Shown here one piece after another: positions 23,303-30,748 of a DNA stretch of 64,000 nucleotides. The stretch is taken from positions 53,180-117,179 of the forward strand of contig CAXXGW010000006.1 in assembly GCA_963666755.2 (NCBI GenBank), read 5' to 3'. Both the position numbers and the translations under genes were made by a program. Position 1 is the first letter of the stretch, and each line of letters starts with the position of its first letter. Source of the stretch: CAXXOK01 sp963666755 (lineage in GTDB: Bacteria > Bacillota > Clostridia > Christensenellales > Aristaeellaceae). The notes beneath the pieces were generated by a model. That model was given only the letters and a program-made list of their open reading frames with translations, had not been told where the DNA came from and did no database searches.

Positions 23303-24079
23303 ATGCAAGCCGAATCCGTTGCCCGGCAGACCCTGACCCCGGACGCCCCCGCCCGCGCCTGTACGCGGATGCTGCCGGGAGCGATCCCCAGCGCGACCGT
23401 GTACCACCATGTGCTGCCCGGCGGCGATGCGGTGCAGTTCATGGCCGACCCGTCGTTCCTGCGCATCCTGTTCCTGTGCGAAGGGGCGGCCGCCTTCTCC
23501 GTGGCGGGCCGCGCGTGGAACTTTGCGCACAAGGCCGTGTTTGTGCCCGCGCCGGAACAGACTGCGGATGTGAAAATCGTGCGCACGGCGCGCCTGCTTG
23601 AAATCCGCTGGGCGCTGCTCCCCGCCGACCGGCCGGAGCTGGCCGCCAAGGTCGGGCAGTTCCCCATCGCGCAGGCGTATGCCGACGCGCTGCAATACCG
23701 CGACCCCTTCAAGAGCGAGAAAACCATCAGCCGCGCCATCCTGCCGCACCGGCTGCTGCCGCGCTTTGCCATGGGCAGCGTGGAAACCTATGCCGACGAC
23801 CTGATCGGCCAGCACGAACATCCGCTGCTGGATCAGTTCTTCTTCAGCTTTCCGGAAAACCGCATGACCCTGCTGATTGACGACCTGCGCCTGCCCATGG
23901 GGCCGGACACGCTCCTGCATGTGCCGCTGGGTTCCAACCACGGCGTGAGCGTAACCGGCGACGAGGTGGCGCATTATCTATGGATTGATTTCATCCCCGA
24001 CCCGGAAAAGGGCAACGCCTATCTGGATGCGGTGCACAAGCCCACCGGCGAGCAGCGCAGCTTCGGGGGCAAGCCGTGA
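23303..24079 (+). CDS. Cupin-fold protein (AraC-ligand-domain-like), no DNA-binding domain
   Basis: A 258-residue soluble protein that appears to hold two cupin-like beta barrels, the first around residues 30-95 (FLRILFLCEGAAAFSVAG) and the second around 140-235 (GQHEHPLLDQFFF and the PLGSNHGVSV ending). The second barrel keeps HEH and a later His that could bind a metal. No helix-turn-helix follows, so it is not an AraC regulator. The ATG at 23303 has AGAAAGGA 8 bases upstream; the in-frame ATG at 23294 has no spacing to a ribosome site. It may be a sugar-binding or isomerase-like partner of the glycyl-radical enzyme. The function is not established. Confidence 0.68.
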   Translation: MQAESVARQTLTPDAPARACTRMLPGAIPSATVYHHVLPGGDAVQFMADPSFLRILFLCEGAAAFSVAGRAWNFAHKAVFVPAPEQTADVKIVRTARLLEIRWALLPADRPELAAKVGQFPIAQAYADALQYRDPFKSEKTISRAILPHRLLPRFAMGSVETYADDLIGQHEHPLLDQFFFSFPENRMTLLIDDLRLPMGPDTLLHVPLGSNHGVSVTGDEVAHYLWIDFIPDPEKGNAYLDAVHKPTGEQRSFGGKP

Positions 24080-25170
24080 CCCGCGCCGACCGGCCCGTGC
24101 GGCTGGAACCGACGCGCGCGTGGCGCACCTATCTGGGTGGGCGGCTGCTGGATGCGCTGCACGGCGGCGCGGAGGAGGACGGGCATTTTCCCGAGGCGTG
24201 GATCGGCTCGGTGGTGCGCGCGCGCAACCCCGGGCGCGAGGCCGTGCCGGACGAGGGGCTTACCCGCCTGTACGGCACCCCGGAAACGCTTGCGCATTGG
24301 CTGGAGGCCGACCCTGCGGCGCGGCTGGGGCAGCGGCACGCGGCGCGGTACGGCGCGCAGCCGGGGGTGCTGCTCAAGCTGATCGATGCCGCCGAGCGCC
24401 TGACCGTGCAGGTACACCCGGATCGGGCCACCGCGCAGGCGCTATTTCACAGCCCCTACGGCAAAACCGAGTGCTGGTATATACTGGACGGCCGCACCCT
24501 TGACGGCGAGCCGCCCTGCCTGTATCTGGGCTTTGTGCCGGGGGTCACGCGCACGCGCTGGGAGGCGCTGTTTGCGGCGCAGGATATCCCCGGGATGCTT
24601 GCCTGCCTGCACCGCATGGAAGCGCGCCCCGGCGACACCTGGCTGATTGAGGGCGGCGTGCCCCACGCCATCGGCGCGGGCTGTTTCCTGATGGAAATTC
24701 AGGAGCCGACCGATTTTACCCTGCGTGTGGAACGCACGACCCCTTCCGGCTTTCCGGTGGCAGAGGCGCTCTGCCATCAGGGGCTGGGGTTTGCCCGCAT
24801 GTTTGACTGCTTCCATTATGAACCCCTAAGCCGTGCGCAGGCCGAGGCTCGCTGGCGCATCCCGCCCCTTGTGGTGGATCGGCAGCCGGGCGGCTCCGTA
24901 ACCACGCTGATCGGCCCACCCCGCACAACGCTGTTCGCCTTACGGCGGCTGGATGTACAAACGGAACTTGTCTTGCCCTGCGAGCCGCGGTTCAGCCTGT
25001 TCTACGTACTGCGCGGGCAGGGTGCATTGCTTTGCGATGGGGATGCCCAGCCCCTCACGCCCGGTGATTCCTACTGGAACCCCGCGCAGGTGCGGGAGCT
25101 GAAGCTGACCGCCGCGCCGGGCCAACCACTGTGCGTGATGCAGTGCTTTGGGCAGGAACCGCAAGGGTAA
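24076..25170 (+). CDS. manA: Type I mannose-6-phosphate isomerase-like protein
   Basis: A 364-residue cupin-type phosphomannose isomerase homologue. Zinc-ligand motifs are recognisable: QVHPDR (Gln and His), YGKTECWYIL (Glu) and the late His in GGVPHAIGAG. The C-terminal cupin (FSLFYVLRGQGALL) completes the type I fold. It starts at GTG 24076, overlapping the upstream stop (GTGA), so it is translationally coupled to the cupin gene. Type I enzymes interconvert mannose-6-phosphate and fructose-6-phosphate; since it closes a glycyl-radical operon, it may act on a related sugar phosphate instead. The symbol is tentative. Confidence 0.82.
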   Translation: MTRADRPVRLEPTRAWRTYLGGRLLDALHGGAEEDGHFPEAWIGSVVRARNPGREAVPDEGLTRLYGTPETLAHWLEADPAARLGQRHAARYGAQPGVLLKLIDAAERLTVQVHPDRATAQALFHSPYGKTECWYILDGRTLDGEPPCLYLGFVPGVTRTRWEALFAAQDIPGMLACLHRMEARPGDTWLIEGGVPHAIGAGCFLMEIQEPTDFTLRVERTTPSGFPVAEALCHQGLGFARMFDCFHYEPLSRAQAEARWRIPPLVVDRQPGGSVTTLIGPPRTTLFALRRLDVQTELVLPCEPRFSLFYVLRGQGALLCDGDAQPLTPGDSYWNPAQVRELKLTAAPGQPLCVMQCFGQEPQG

Positions 25171-25377
25171 AGCGGCAGGCCGAGGTATAGGATTTACCGC
25201 ATACGGGTTTTGCAGCGCGAGTGCTTGCGCTCCGCCCAGACCCACCAAAGGGTTTCACGCTATGGAAGCCTGACAAGAGCCAGTGGGTTTTGACCCCATT
25301 TTTCAGTTTATAGGTGCGCTAATAATAACAGGCGTACCTTTTTTGTGTGCGAATCCTTAACTGATATCAACCGCCGC

Positions 25378-25505
25378 TCGCCTCACAGCGCTTTCGGCGC
25401 TGTTCGCTCGCTCAATTGATAGCGCTATGGCGCGGGGCTTGGGCTTCGCCCAAACCCCCAAAGGGTTTCACCTTTTGGAAACCGGACAAGGGCCGGTGGC
25501 CCTTG
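25378..25505 (+). repeat. Dispersed copy of the CTCATAGC/CCAAAGGG hairpin repeat
   Basis: The segment carries CTCACAGCGCTTTCGGCGCTGTTCG (as separate dyad arms AGCGC and GCGCT), then CCAAAGGG-TTTCA-CCTTTTGG and AAGGGCC-GGT-GGCCCTT followed by GACCCC. The same order of modules makes up the 170-bp units at 28115-28659, so this is a single degenerate copy. A more decayed copy lies at 25190-25290. Confidence 0.7.
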
Positions 25506-25693
25506 ACCCCATTTTGATGCAGCACATGGGCTTTCGCAATGTCCAAGCCCACCGCAGCATAACCGCGCAAACGCGCGAGCAGCGTGGAAATCGTGATAGG
25601 GTGCGCAGCGGTGGAATCCAGCCACAGATTGGAAAACTGCTTCCCTAAGCCCACAAACTGACCATTTGTGCCTAAGGATGCTCCATAAACCAA
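25412..25693 (-). pseudogene. Possible transposase remnant (IS110-like N-terminus)
   Basis: The minus-strand frame includes AVGLDIAKAHVLHQNG, which resembles the conserved start of IS110-family transposases (VGxDIAKxxxxLHG). The frame then runs straight into the hairpin repeat at about 25500, so the rest of the gene is missing. Upstream residues are not recognisable and may be non-coding. The call rests on one short motif and could be chance. Confidence 0.28.
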
Positions 25694-25737
25694 CCAGCAA
25701 GGCCGGGGTTTTACCCCGGCCTTGCTGGTTTGCTTTT
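25692..25737 (+). terminator. Perfect 18-bp hairpin, terminator-like
   Basis: AACCAGCAAGGCCGGGGT (25692-25709) pairs perfectly with 25713-25730 around a TTT loop, and TGCTTTT follows. It ends no recognisable plus-strand gene, so it may be a leftover of a lost gene or mobile element. Confidence 0.6.
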
Positions 25738-25996
25738 GAATCCCCGATAAAGCACCTGCGCCACGCGCTTGACAGCACAGGCTCCCAGCGCTCTAGCCTA
25801 GAACTTCTCTTGTGCCAGAGCAACATACAATGAACATAATCCGGGGTCGATCCTCCGGCATGGCTAAAGATCCCCTTCGCCGCAGCGAAAAGGGGTCAAG
25901 GGCTGCTGGCCCTTGCGGGGCTTGGGGCGGAGCCCCAACGTCCCCCGTGCTGCCGTACCCCCGCCCCCACGCCTGTCCACGCCGGGTAGCATTCCG

Positions 25997-26554
25997 CTAT
26001 TTGCTGTATACCTTGGGGTCAAGGATGCCGACGAGGGGCAGGTTACGGTACTTCTCATCATAATCCAGCCCGTAGCCTACCACAAACGCATCGGGTATCT
26101 GGAAACAGGAATAATCCACGGTCAGGGGCACGGTGCGGCGGCTGGGCTTGTCCAGCAGGGAAACGATCCTCAGGCTGCTGGCGCCGCGGCTGTTGAGCAG
26201 GCGGGTCAGGTAGCTGAGGGTCATGCCGCTGTCCACAATATCCTCCACGATCAGCACATCGCGGCCCTTGATGGGGCGGTCAAGGTCTTTAATCATGCGC
26301 ACTTCGCCACTGGATACGGTGCTTGCGCCGTAGCTGCTGATAGCCATGAACTCGATGGCCAGCGGCAGGTCAATTTCCCGGATCAGGTCGGTGAAAAACA
26401 GGCTCGCGCCTTTAAGGATGCAGATCATCAGCGGCGCTTTGCCCTGATAATCCTCGGTGATGCGCGCGCCCAGCTCGTGCACGGCCTGACGCAGCTGATC
26501 TTCCGTATAGAGCACGCCGGAAAGGTCCTGGTAGAGGGATGAGTTCGGATTCAT
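25997..26554 (-). CDS. hpt: Hypoxanthine phosphoribosyltransferase
   Basis: A 185-residue purine salvage enzyme that makes IMP or GMP from hypoxanthine or guanine and PRPP. The PRPP-binding signature is VLIVEDIVDSGMTL (near residue 95), and KGASLFF near residue 43 and the FVVGYGLDYDEKYRNLP segment near the C-terminus are typical of bacterial Hpt. GGAGGAG stands 8 bases before the ATG at 26554; a GTG three codons further up is unlikely. It lies 49 bases downstream of tilS on the same strand, the common tilS-hpt order of Firmicutes. Confidence 0.95.
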   Translation of the reverse strand: MNPNSSLYQDLSGVLYTEDQLRQAVHELGARITEDYQGKAPLMICILKGASLFFTDLIREIDLPLAIEFMAISSYGASTVSSGEVRMIKDLDRPIKGRDVLIVEDIVDSGMTLSYLTRLLNSRGASSLRIVSLLDKPSRRTVPLTVDYSCFQIPDAFVVGYGLDYDEKYRNLPLVGILDPKVYSK

Positions 26555-26603
26555 ACAGCACACTCCTCCAATATGATAGCAGAATGGATGGCCCGGACAA
26601 CGG

Positions 26604-28049
26604 TTACGCGGGCGCGTCGGCCCAGGGCAGCAGCCCTTCGGCGCTCAGGCGCACGGCGGGGGCTGCGGTACGGCGCGTATCTTCGCCCGCGCCCAGCCCG
26701 ACGGCCCAGAGCACCTCGCTGCCCGCACACAGCAACGGCAGCCACGGCCGGAACGGGCGATCCAGCTTGCGGTCGGTCAGGTAGCGGCGCAGCGGCTTTC
26801 CGCCGTGCGCGCCAAAGGGGTGGATGCGGTCGCCCGATTCGGGGAGCCGCAGTTGCAGGCCCGGGAGCGCGGCAAGCGGCACCTCCACGGTGCGAAGCCC
26901 GTCCGGCGGGGGCTGGGCGGGGTCGGCGGCCGTCAGGGTAAAACGGAATCCCGCAAAGGCAATAGTGTGCCCACATGCTGGCAGGTCAGGGCCCAGCGCG
27001 ATGGGCGCGGGGCGCGGCAGCGGCGAAAGGGGGTTGCCGTCGGCCATGCGGAGCAGGTGCAGATACCGCGCCGTCGTTTCGGCACGCAGGGCCGGGGGCA
27101 GGTTGCGGCTCCCGTCGGGGTGCTGGAGCAGCGCGACCAGCGCCAGTGTATCGGCGGCGGAAAGCGCCTTCTCGCCGGGCGGTGCGGCATTCCCCCGCAG
27201 GGTTTCGACCGCCAGCGCATGCAGACGGCGCAACGCGCGCGCGGCTACGGCCGGGGGCGCGGCGGCCAGCGGCGCGCGCCGAATGCAAAGCGTGGGGGCA
27301 AAATCGACCAGCGCGTTGCGCAGCAGCGCCTCGCCCTGCGCGTCGAGGCAATCCTCATCCAGCGCGGCAAGGGCTGCGCATTGCACGATGTGCGCGGCGG
27401 CGTGGGAGTTCTCCTGCGTCAGGAGCGGGAGCACCGTTTGCCGCAGGCGGTTGCGCTGGCAGCAGGGGGAAAGGTTGCTTTCGTCGGTGCGCACGGGGAT
27501 GCCGTCCACCGCTTGCAGCAGTGTGGCATGCGGGATGTGCAGCAGCGGCCGTACCAGCAGCACGCCGTCGCGCATATCGGCGGCGCGCATGCCACCCAGC
27601 CCGCGCGCGCCGCTGCCCCGGATCAGGTGCATCAGCACGGTTTGCGCCTGATCGTCCTGGTGGTGGGCGGTCAGCAGCGCGTCCGCCCTGCAGGCGCGGG
27701 CCTGTGCGCACAAAAGCGCATACCGCGCGTCCCGCGCGCGCGCTTCCGCGCCGGGCGCATCCATCCCGCCGGCAAGCGCGGCATGCGCGCAGGTAAAGGG
27801 CACGGAAAGATCGCGGCACAGCTGCTCGCAGTAGCGCGCGTCCGCCAGTGCGGGCTCGCCCCGGAGCCCATGCTCCACATGCATGGCGCTGATGCGCAGC
27901 CCCTGCGGCCCACGCAGCGCGCAAAGCGTGTACAGCAGCGCGACGGAATCCGGCCCCCCGCTGAGCGCCAGCAGAAGGAGCGCGCCGGGCCGAAGCAGCC
28001 CGGCGCGGTGCAGCGCATCGGCGACGGCTGCGGTCAATCGATCGTTCAT
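26604..28049 (-). CDS. tilS: tRNA(Ile)-lysidine synthase
   Basis: A 481-residue N-type ATP pyrophosphatase that attaches lysine to C34 of tRNA-Ile(CAU), turning AUG decoding into AUA decoding; it is essential in most bacteria. The P-loop SGGPDS is at residues 30-35, and the HHQDDQAQT motif lies near residue 130. The C-terminal TilS domain contains a PESGDR-like segment (about 425). The start at 28049 (MNDRLT) was chosen because upstream codons run into the repeat array. There is no Shine-Dalgarno sequence, and a promoter places the transcript start at the A of the ATG, so it may be leaderless. The downstream neighbour is hpt. Confidence 0.92.
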   Translation of the reverse strand: MNDRLTAAVADALHRAGLLRPGALLLLALSGGPDSVALLYTLCALRGPQGLRISAMHVEHGLRGEPALADARYCEQLCRDLSVPFTCAHAALAGGMDAPGAEARARDARYALLCAQARACRADALLTAHHQDDQAQTVLMHLIRGSGARGLGGMRAADMRDGVLLVRPLLHIPHATLLQAVDGIPVRTDESNLSPCCQRNRLRQTVLPLLTQENSHAAAHIVQCAALAALDEDCLDAQGEALLRNALVDFAPTLCIRRAPLAAAPPAVAARALRRLHALAVETLRGNAAPPGEKALSAADTLALVALLQHPDGSRNLPPALRAETTARYLHLLRMADGNPLSPLPRPAPIALGPDLPACGHTIAFAGFRFTLTAADPAQPPPDGLRTVEVPLAALPGLQLRLPESGDRIHPFGAHGGKPLRRYLTDRKLDRPFRPWLPLLCAGSEVLWAVGLGAGEDTRRTAAPAVRLSAEGLLPWADAPA

Positions 28050-28055
28050 AGCAGT

Positions 28056-28084
28056 ATTGTAGCATTCCGCGCGGGTTTGGGCAA
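28056..28084 (-). promoter_or_regulatory. Putative tilS-hpt promoter with leaderless start
   Basis: On the minus strand TTGCCC (28084-28079), a 17-base spacer and TACAAT (28061-28056) are followed after six bases by the tilS ATG. Transcription would begin at or within one base of the start codon. Confidence 0.5.
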
Positions 28085-28114
28085 GAGGTTCGCGTATCGC
28101 AGGCAGCGAGTGAA

Positions 28115-28659
28115 AAGGGGTCAGGGGCCGGCGGCCCTTGACCCCTTTTGTTGCTACCCTGCGGCTGGTTGCTGCCCCCGCGCGCCTCATAGCGCCTGCG
28201 GCGCTGTTCGCGCGCTTCGCACTCTCGCGGCGGCTGGGGGGTTGGGGTTCGCACAAACCCACCAAAGGGTTTCACCCTTTGGAATCCTGACAAGGGCCAG
28301 CGGCCCTTGAACCATTTTTGTTGCTTACCTGTGGCTGGTTTCCAGCCCCGCGCGCCTCATAACGCCTTTGGCGCTGTTCGCGCGCTTCGCACTCTCGCGG
28401 TGGCTGGGGGGTTGGGGTTCGCACAGACCCGCCAAAGGGTTTCACCCTTTGGAATCCGGACAAGGGCCAGCGGCCCTTGACCCCTTTTAGTTGCTTACCT
28501 GTGGCTGGTTTCCAGCCCCGCGCGCCTCATAACGCCTTTGGCGCTGTTCGCGCGCTTATGCGTTTACGCTGCGGCTGGGAGGTTGGGGTTCGCACAGACC
28601 CACCAAAGGGTTTCACCCTTTGGAAACCTGACAAGGGCCGCTGGCCCTTGACCCCTTCC
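28115..28659 (+). repeat. Tandem array of 170-bp hairpin repeats (three units plus a partial)
   Basis: Units beginning with TTGCTTACCTGTGGCTGG or close variants start at 28151, 28321 and 28491 (170 bases apart); a partial end-module lies at 28115-28150. Each unit contains CTCATAGCGCC-type and GGCGCTGTTCG dyads, CCAAAGGGT-TTC-ACCCTTTGG, and AAGGGCC-AGC-GGCCCTT followed by GACCCC. The array stops exactly at the stop codon of the binding-protein gene and ends about 30 bases from the tilS promoter. Confidence 0.9.
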
Positions 28660-30717
28660 TCAGTCCAGAATCACAATCTCCCCATCCTCTGCCGCGTCCG
28701 GCGCAACCGTCGCCTCGGGCGCGACAGTGGCACTCTCTGCCACCGGCTCCGCCATATAAGCGTACAGGATCGCCGTAGCCCAGCCGGAGTAGGCGCTGGG
28801 CTCATAGTTTTGCAGCCAGTCGGTATGGAAATCGAAATACACGTTGGAGTACAGCGGCAGCGTCGGCAGCAGCTCGTTAAACCGCGTCTGGAATTTAAGC
28901 CAGTTCTCCTCATACGTAAGCAGATCCATCGTCGCGGTCTTGTGCATGTTCCACGCCAGCTGCATCAGCTTTTTATCGTGCAGGCCGCTGGTATTGAACA
29001 CGCCGTCCGTCTGCTCGTCGGTGTTAAAGGTGTAGTACGGGTCGAACACCGAGGAAAAGTTGCTGGCCATAAAGTTCATGTCGAAATGGCGCTCGCCGCT
29101 TTCGCGGTAATAATCGGAAAGCATATCCGAAAACGGCACAATTTCGGGCACCAGCTCGCCGCCGATCTGGGGCAGCGCGGTTTGCAGCTGTTTGACAATC
29201 AGCGCCGCGCCCTCGTTGCCCTCCGCCTGCGCAAACGTGAAGGACAGGCGCATCGGTGTTTTGTTGACCAGCTTATAGCGCACGGTGTCTACGCCCTTTA
29301 CAAAGGGCTCGCCCTGCTCGTTCAGCGTCCAGCCGTCGTCCACCAGCAGTTGTTCGGCCGTTTGCAGGTTCACATCATAGTGGTTGAGGCTGTCCAGCGT
29401 GAGCGCGTCCCAGCGGGCCAGCTCCGCGGCGGTCGCGTCGGTAGGCCGCAGCGACCCCAGCGACGCCAGCAGCATCCATTGCCCCAGCCCGTAATACCCG
29501 TACACCGGCAGCCCGTAGTTATGCAGGTAATCCGCCACAAAGGCGGTCTTATCCACACAGTAGGCAAGCGCCTGCCGCACCGCGGTAAACTGCTGGGGGC
29601 CTTTTTCGCAGGCGAAGGCACAGAAGCCGTAGCCCAGGCGCGCGTAGTTTTTAAGCACCACACCCTGCTCCGTAAGGGACAGGCCCGCGTCGACCACGCT
29701 GGCATCCACGCATTTATTCAGCAACTGCACCTCGCTGCTTTGCAACTGGGCCACCATCGTATCGGTGGCGGCGGGTTGGAGGGTCAGCGTGTCGATCACG
29801 GGCCGGACGCCTTCAAAATTGCCTTTGTAGTAAGGGTTCAGCGCAAACTCCACGCGGCCCGCCTCCTGGTTGTACGCGGTCAGCCGGTAAGGGCCGGAGG
29901 TGAGCGCGGGATGCGAAAGGTAGCCCGTGTCCGGGTCCAGCACGGAGGCACGCAGGATATCCGCAGTAAAGGGCACGGTCGGGTCCTCGGGGTTTACGTT
30001 GCACAGCGACGCGCCCTTGCGGGTATCCTGCACATCGCAGTAGGGAGCAATCACTTCCCGCGGGTAGGGGATGCACCAGATGTAAGCCAGATCGTAGAAG
30101 AACGGCTGATAATCCGCCTTGACGGCAATGCTGAAGGTGTAATCATCCACCAGACGCACACCGCTGAAGGCGGCGGACTTGCCGCTGTGGTAGGCATCGT
30201 ACCCCACAATCTGCTCATACCGGCTGGAGGCCGCGCCCAGCTCCGCCAGCTGGGGCGAGGCGCACAGCAGCAGCGAGAACACGTAATCCTTGGCGGTGAT
30301 GGGGGTTTTGCCGTCGCAGTAGAGCAAATCCCTTTGCAGGGTGATGGTATACACGGCGTTGCCGGACACGCGCCGCGCGCTCAGGTCGGCCACCACGGTC
30401 GGGTCCACCACAAATTGCAGCTGCGACGACCAGGCAACCGTGTTATACCCGTGCAGCAGCGTGCGCACGTCGATGTCGCTGGTGTTGTTACCCCACATCT
30501 CCGTAAAGAACGCGCCGCTTACCTTGGTGTTGTTGCCCACGGTTACGTGGGTGGGCGTTTCGCTCACCGGGCGGCCCATCAGGGCGATTTCCGCCACGGT
30601 CAGGGGCTCGGCGTCGGCGGCATCCGCCGCAGGGGTTGCCGTGGGCGCCTGCCCCAGGGCAGGCGCGGCGGTCAGCAGGGTCAACATCGCCAGCAGCAGC
30701 GCCAACAGTTTGCGCAT
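28660..30717 (-). CDS. Family-5 extracellular solute-binding protein (peptide/oligopeptide ABC type)
   Basis: A 685-residue secreted protein. The signal peptide is MRKLLALLLAMLTLLTAAPA with a probable cut at ALG-QA; no lipobox cysteine is seen, which is unusual for a Gram-positive receptor. SBP_bac_5 features include VYTITLQRDLLYCDGKTPIT (where the family has WTFTLRDGVKFHDGTPLT), LTSGPYRLTAYNQ (family GTGPY) and AFACEKGPQQFTAVRQALAY. The length exceeds OppA/DppA (530-600). It follows the giant surface-protein gene by 31 bases on the same strand with AGGGAGGAGG in front of its ATG, so it may be the last gene of that transcript. No permease or ATPase genes are adjacent. Confidence 0.88.
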   Translation of the reverse strand: MRKLLALLLAMLTLLTAAPALGQAPTATPAADAADAEPLTVAEIALMGRPVSETPTHVTVGNNTKVSGAFFTEMWGNNTSDIDVRTLLHGYNTVAWSSQLQFVVDPTVVADLSARRVSGNAVYTITLQRDLLYCDGKTPITAKDYVFSLLLCASPQLAELGAASSRYEQIVGYDAYHSGKSAAFSGVRLVDDYTFSIAVKADYQPFFYDLAYIWCIPYPREVIAPYCDVQDTRKGASLCNVNPEDPTVPFTADILRASVLDPDTGYLSHPALTSGPYRLTAYNQEAGRVEFALNPYYKGNFEGVRPVIDTLTLQPAATDTMVAQLQSSEVQLLNKCVDASVVDAGLSLTEQGVVLKNYARLGYGFCAFACEKGPQQFTAVRQALAYCVDKTAFVADYLHNYGLPVYGYYGLGQWMLLASLGSLRPTDATAAELARWDALTLDSLNHYDVNLQTAEQLLVDDGWTLNEQGEPFVKGVDTVRYKLVNKTPMRLSFTFAQAEGNEGAALIVKQLQTALPQIGGELVPEIVPFSDMLSDYYRESGERHFDMNFMASNFSSVFDPYYTFNTDEQTDGVFNTSGLHDKKLMQLAWNMHKTATMDLLTYEENWLKFQTRFNELLPTLPLYSNVYFDFHTDWLQNYEPSAYSGWATAILYAYMAEPVAESATVAPEATVAPDAAEDGEIVILD

Positions 30718-30748
30718 CGGGGATTCCTCCTCCCTTCCCGGCGGAAGG

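Larger units (their letters stand above)
25171..25996. other. Gene-poor region with repeats, hairpins and a possible transposase remnant
   Basis: These 826 bases hold two copies of the dispersed hairpin repeat (25190-25290 and 25378-25505), a weakly coding stretch resembling the start of an IS110-type transposase on the minus strand (25412-25693), an 18-bp perfect hairpin (25692-25737) and a further repeat fragment at 25865-25945. No intact gene is seen. Confidence 0.6.

Noticed and set aside
20680..23772. A 1030-codon minus-strand open frame across the glycyl-radical operon
   Set aside because: It is antisense to the glycyl-radical enzyme with intact active-site motifs; its composition is typical of shadow frames.
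25769..25831. TTGACA at 25769 as a plus-strand promoter
   Set aside because: No acceptable -10 at the right spacing and no gene downstream on that strand.
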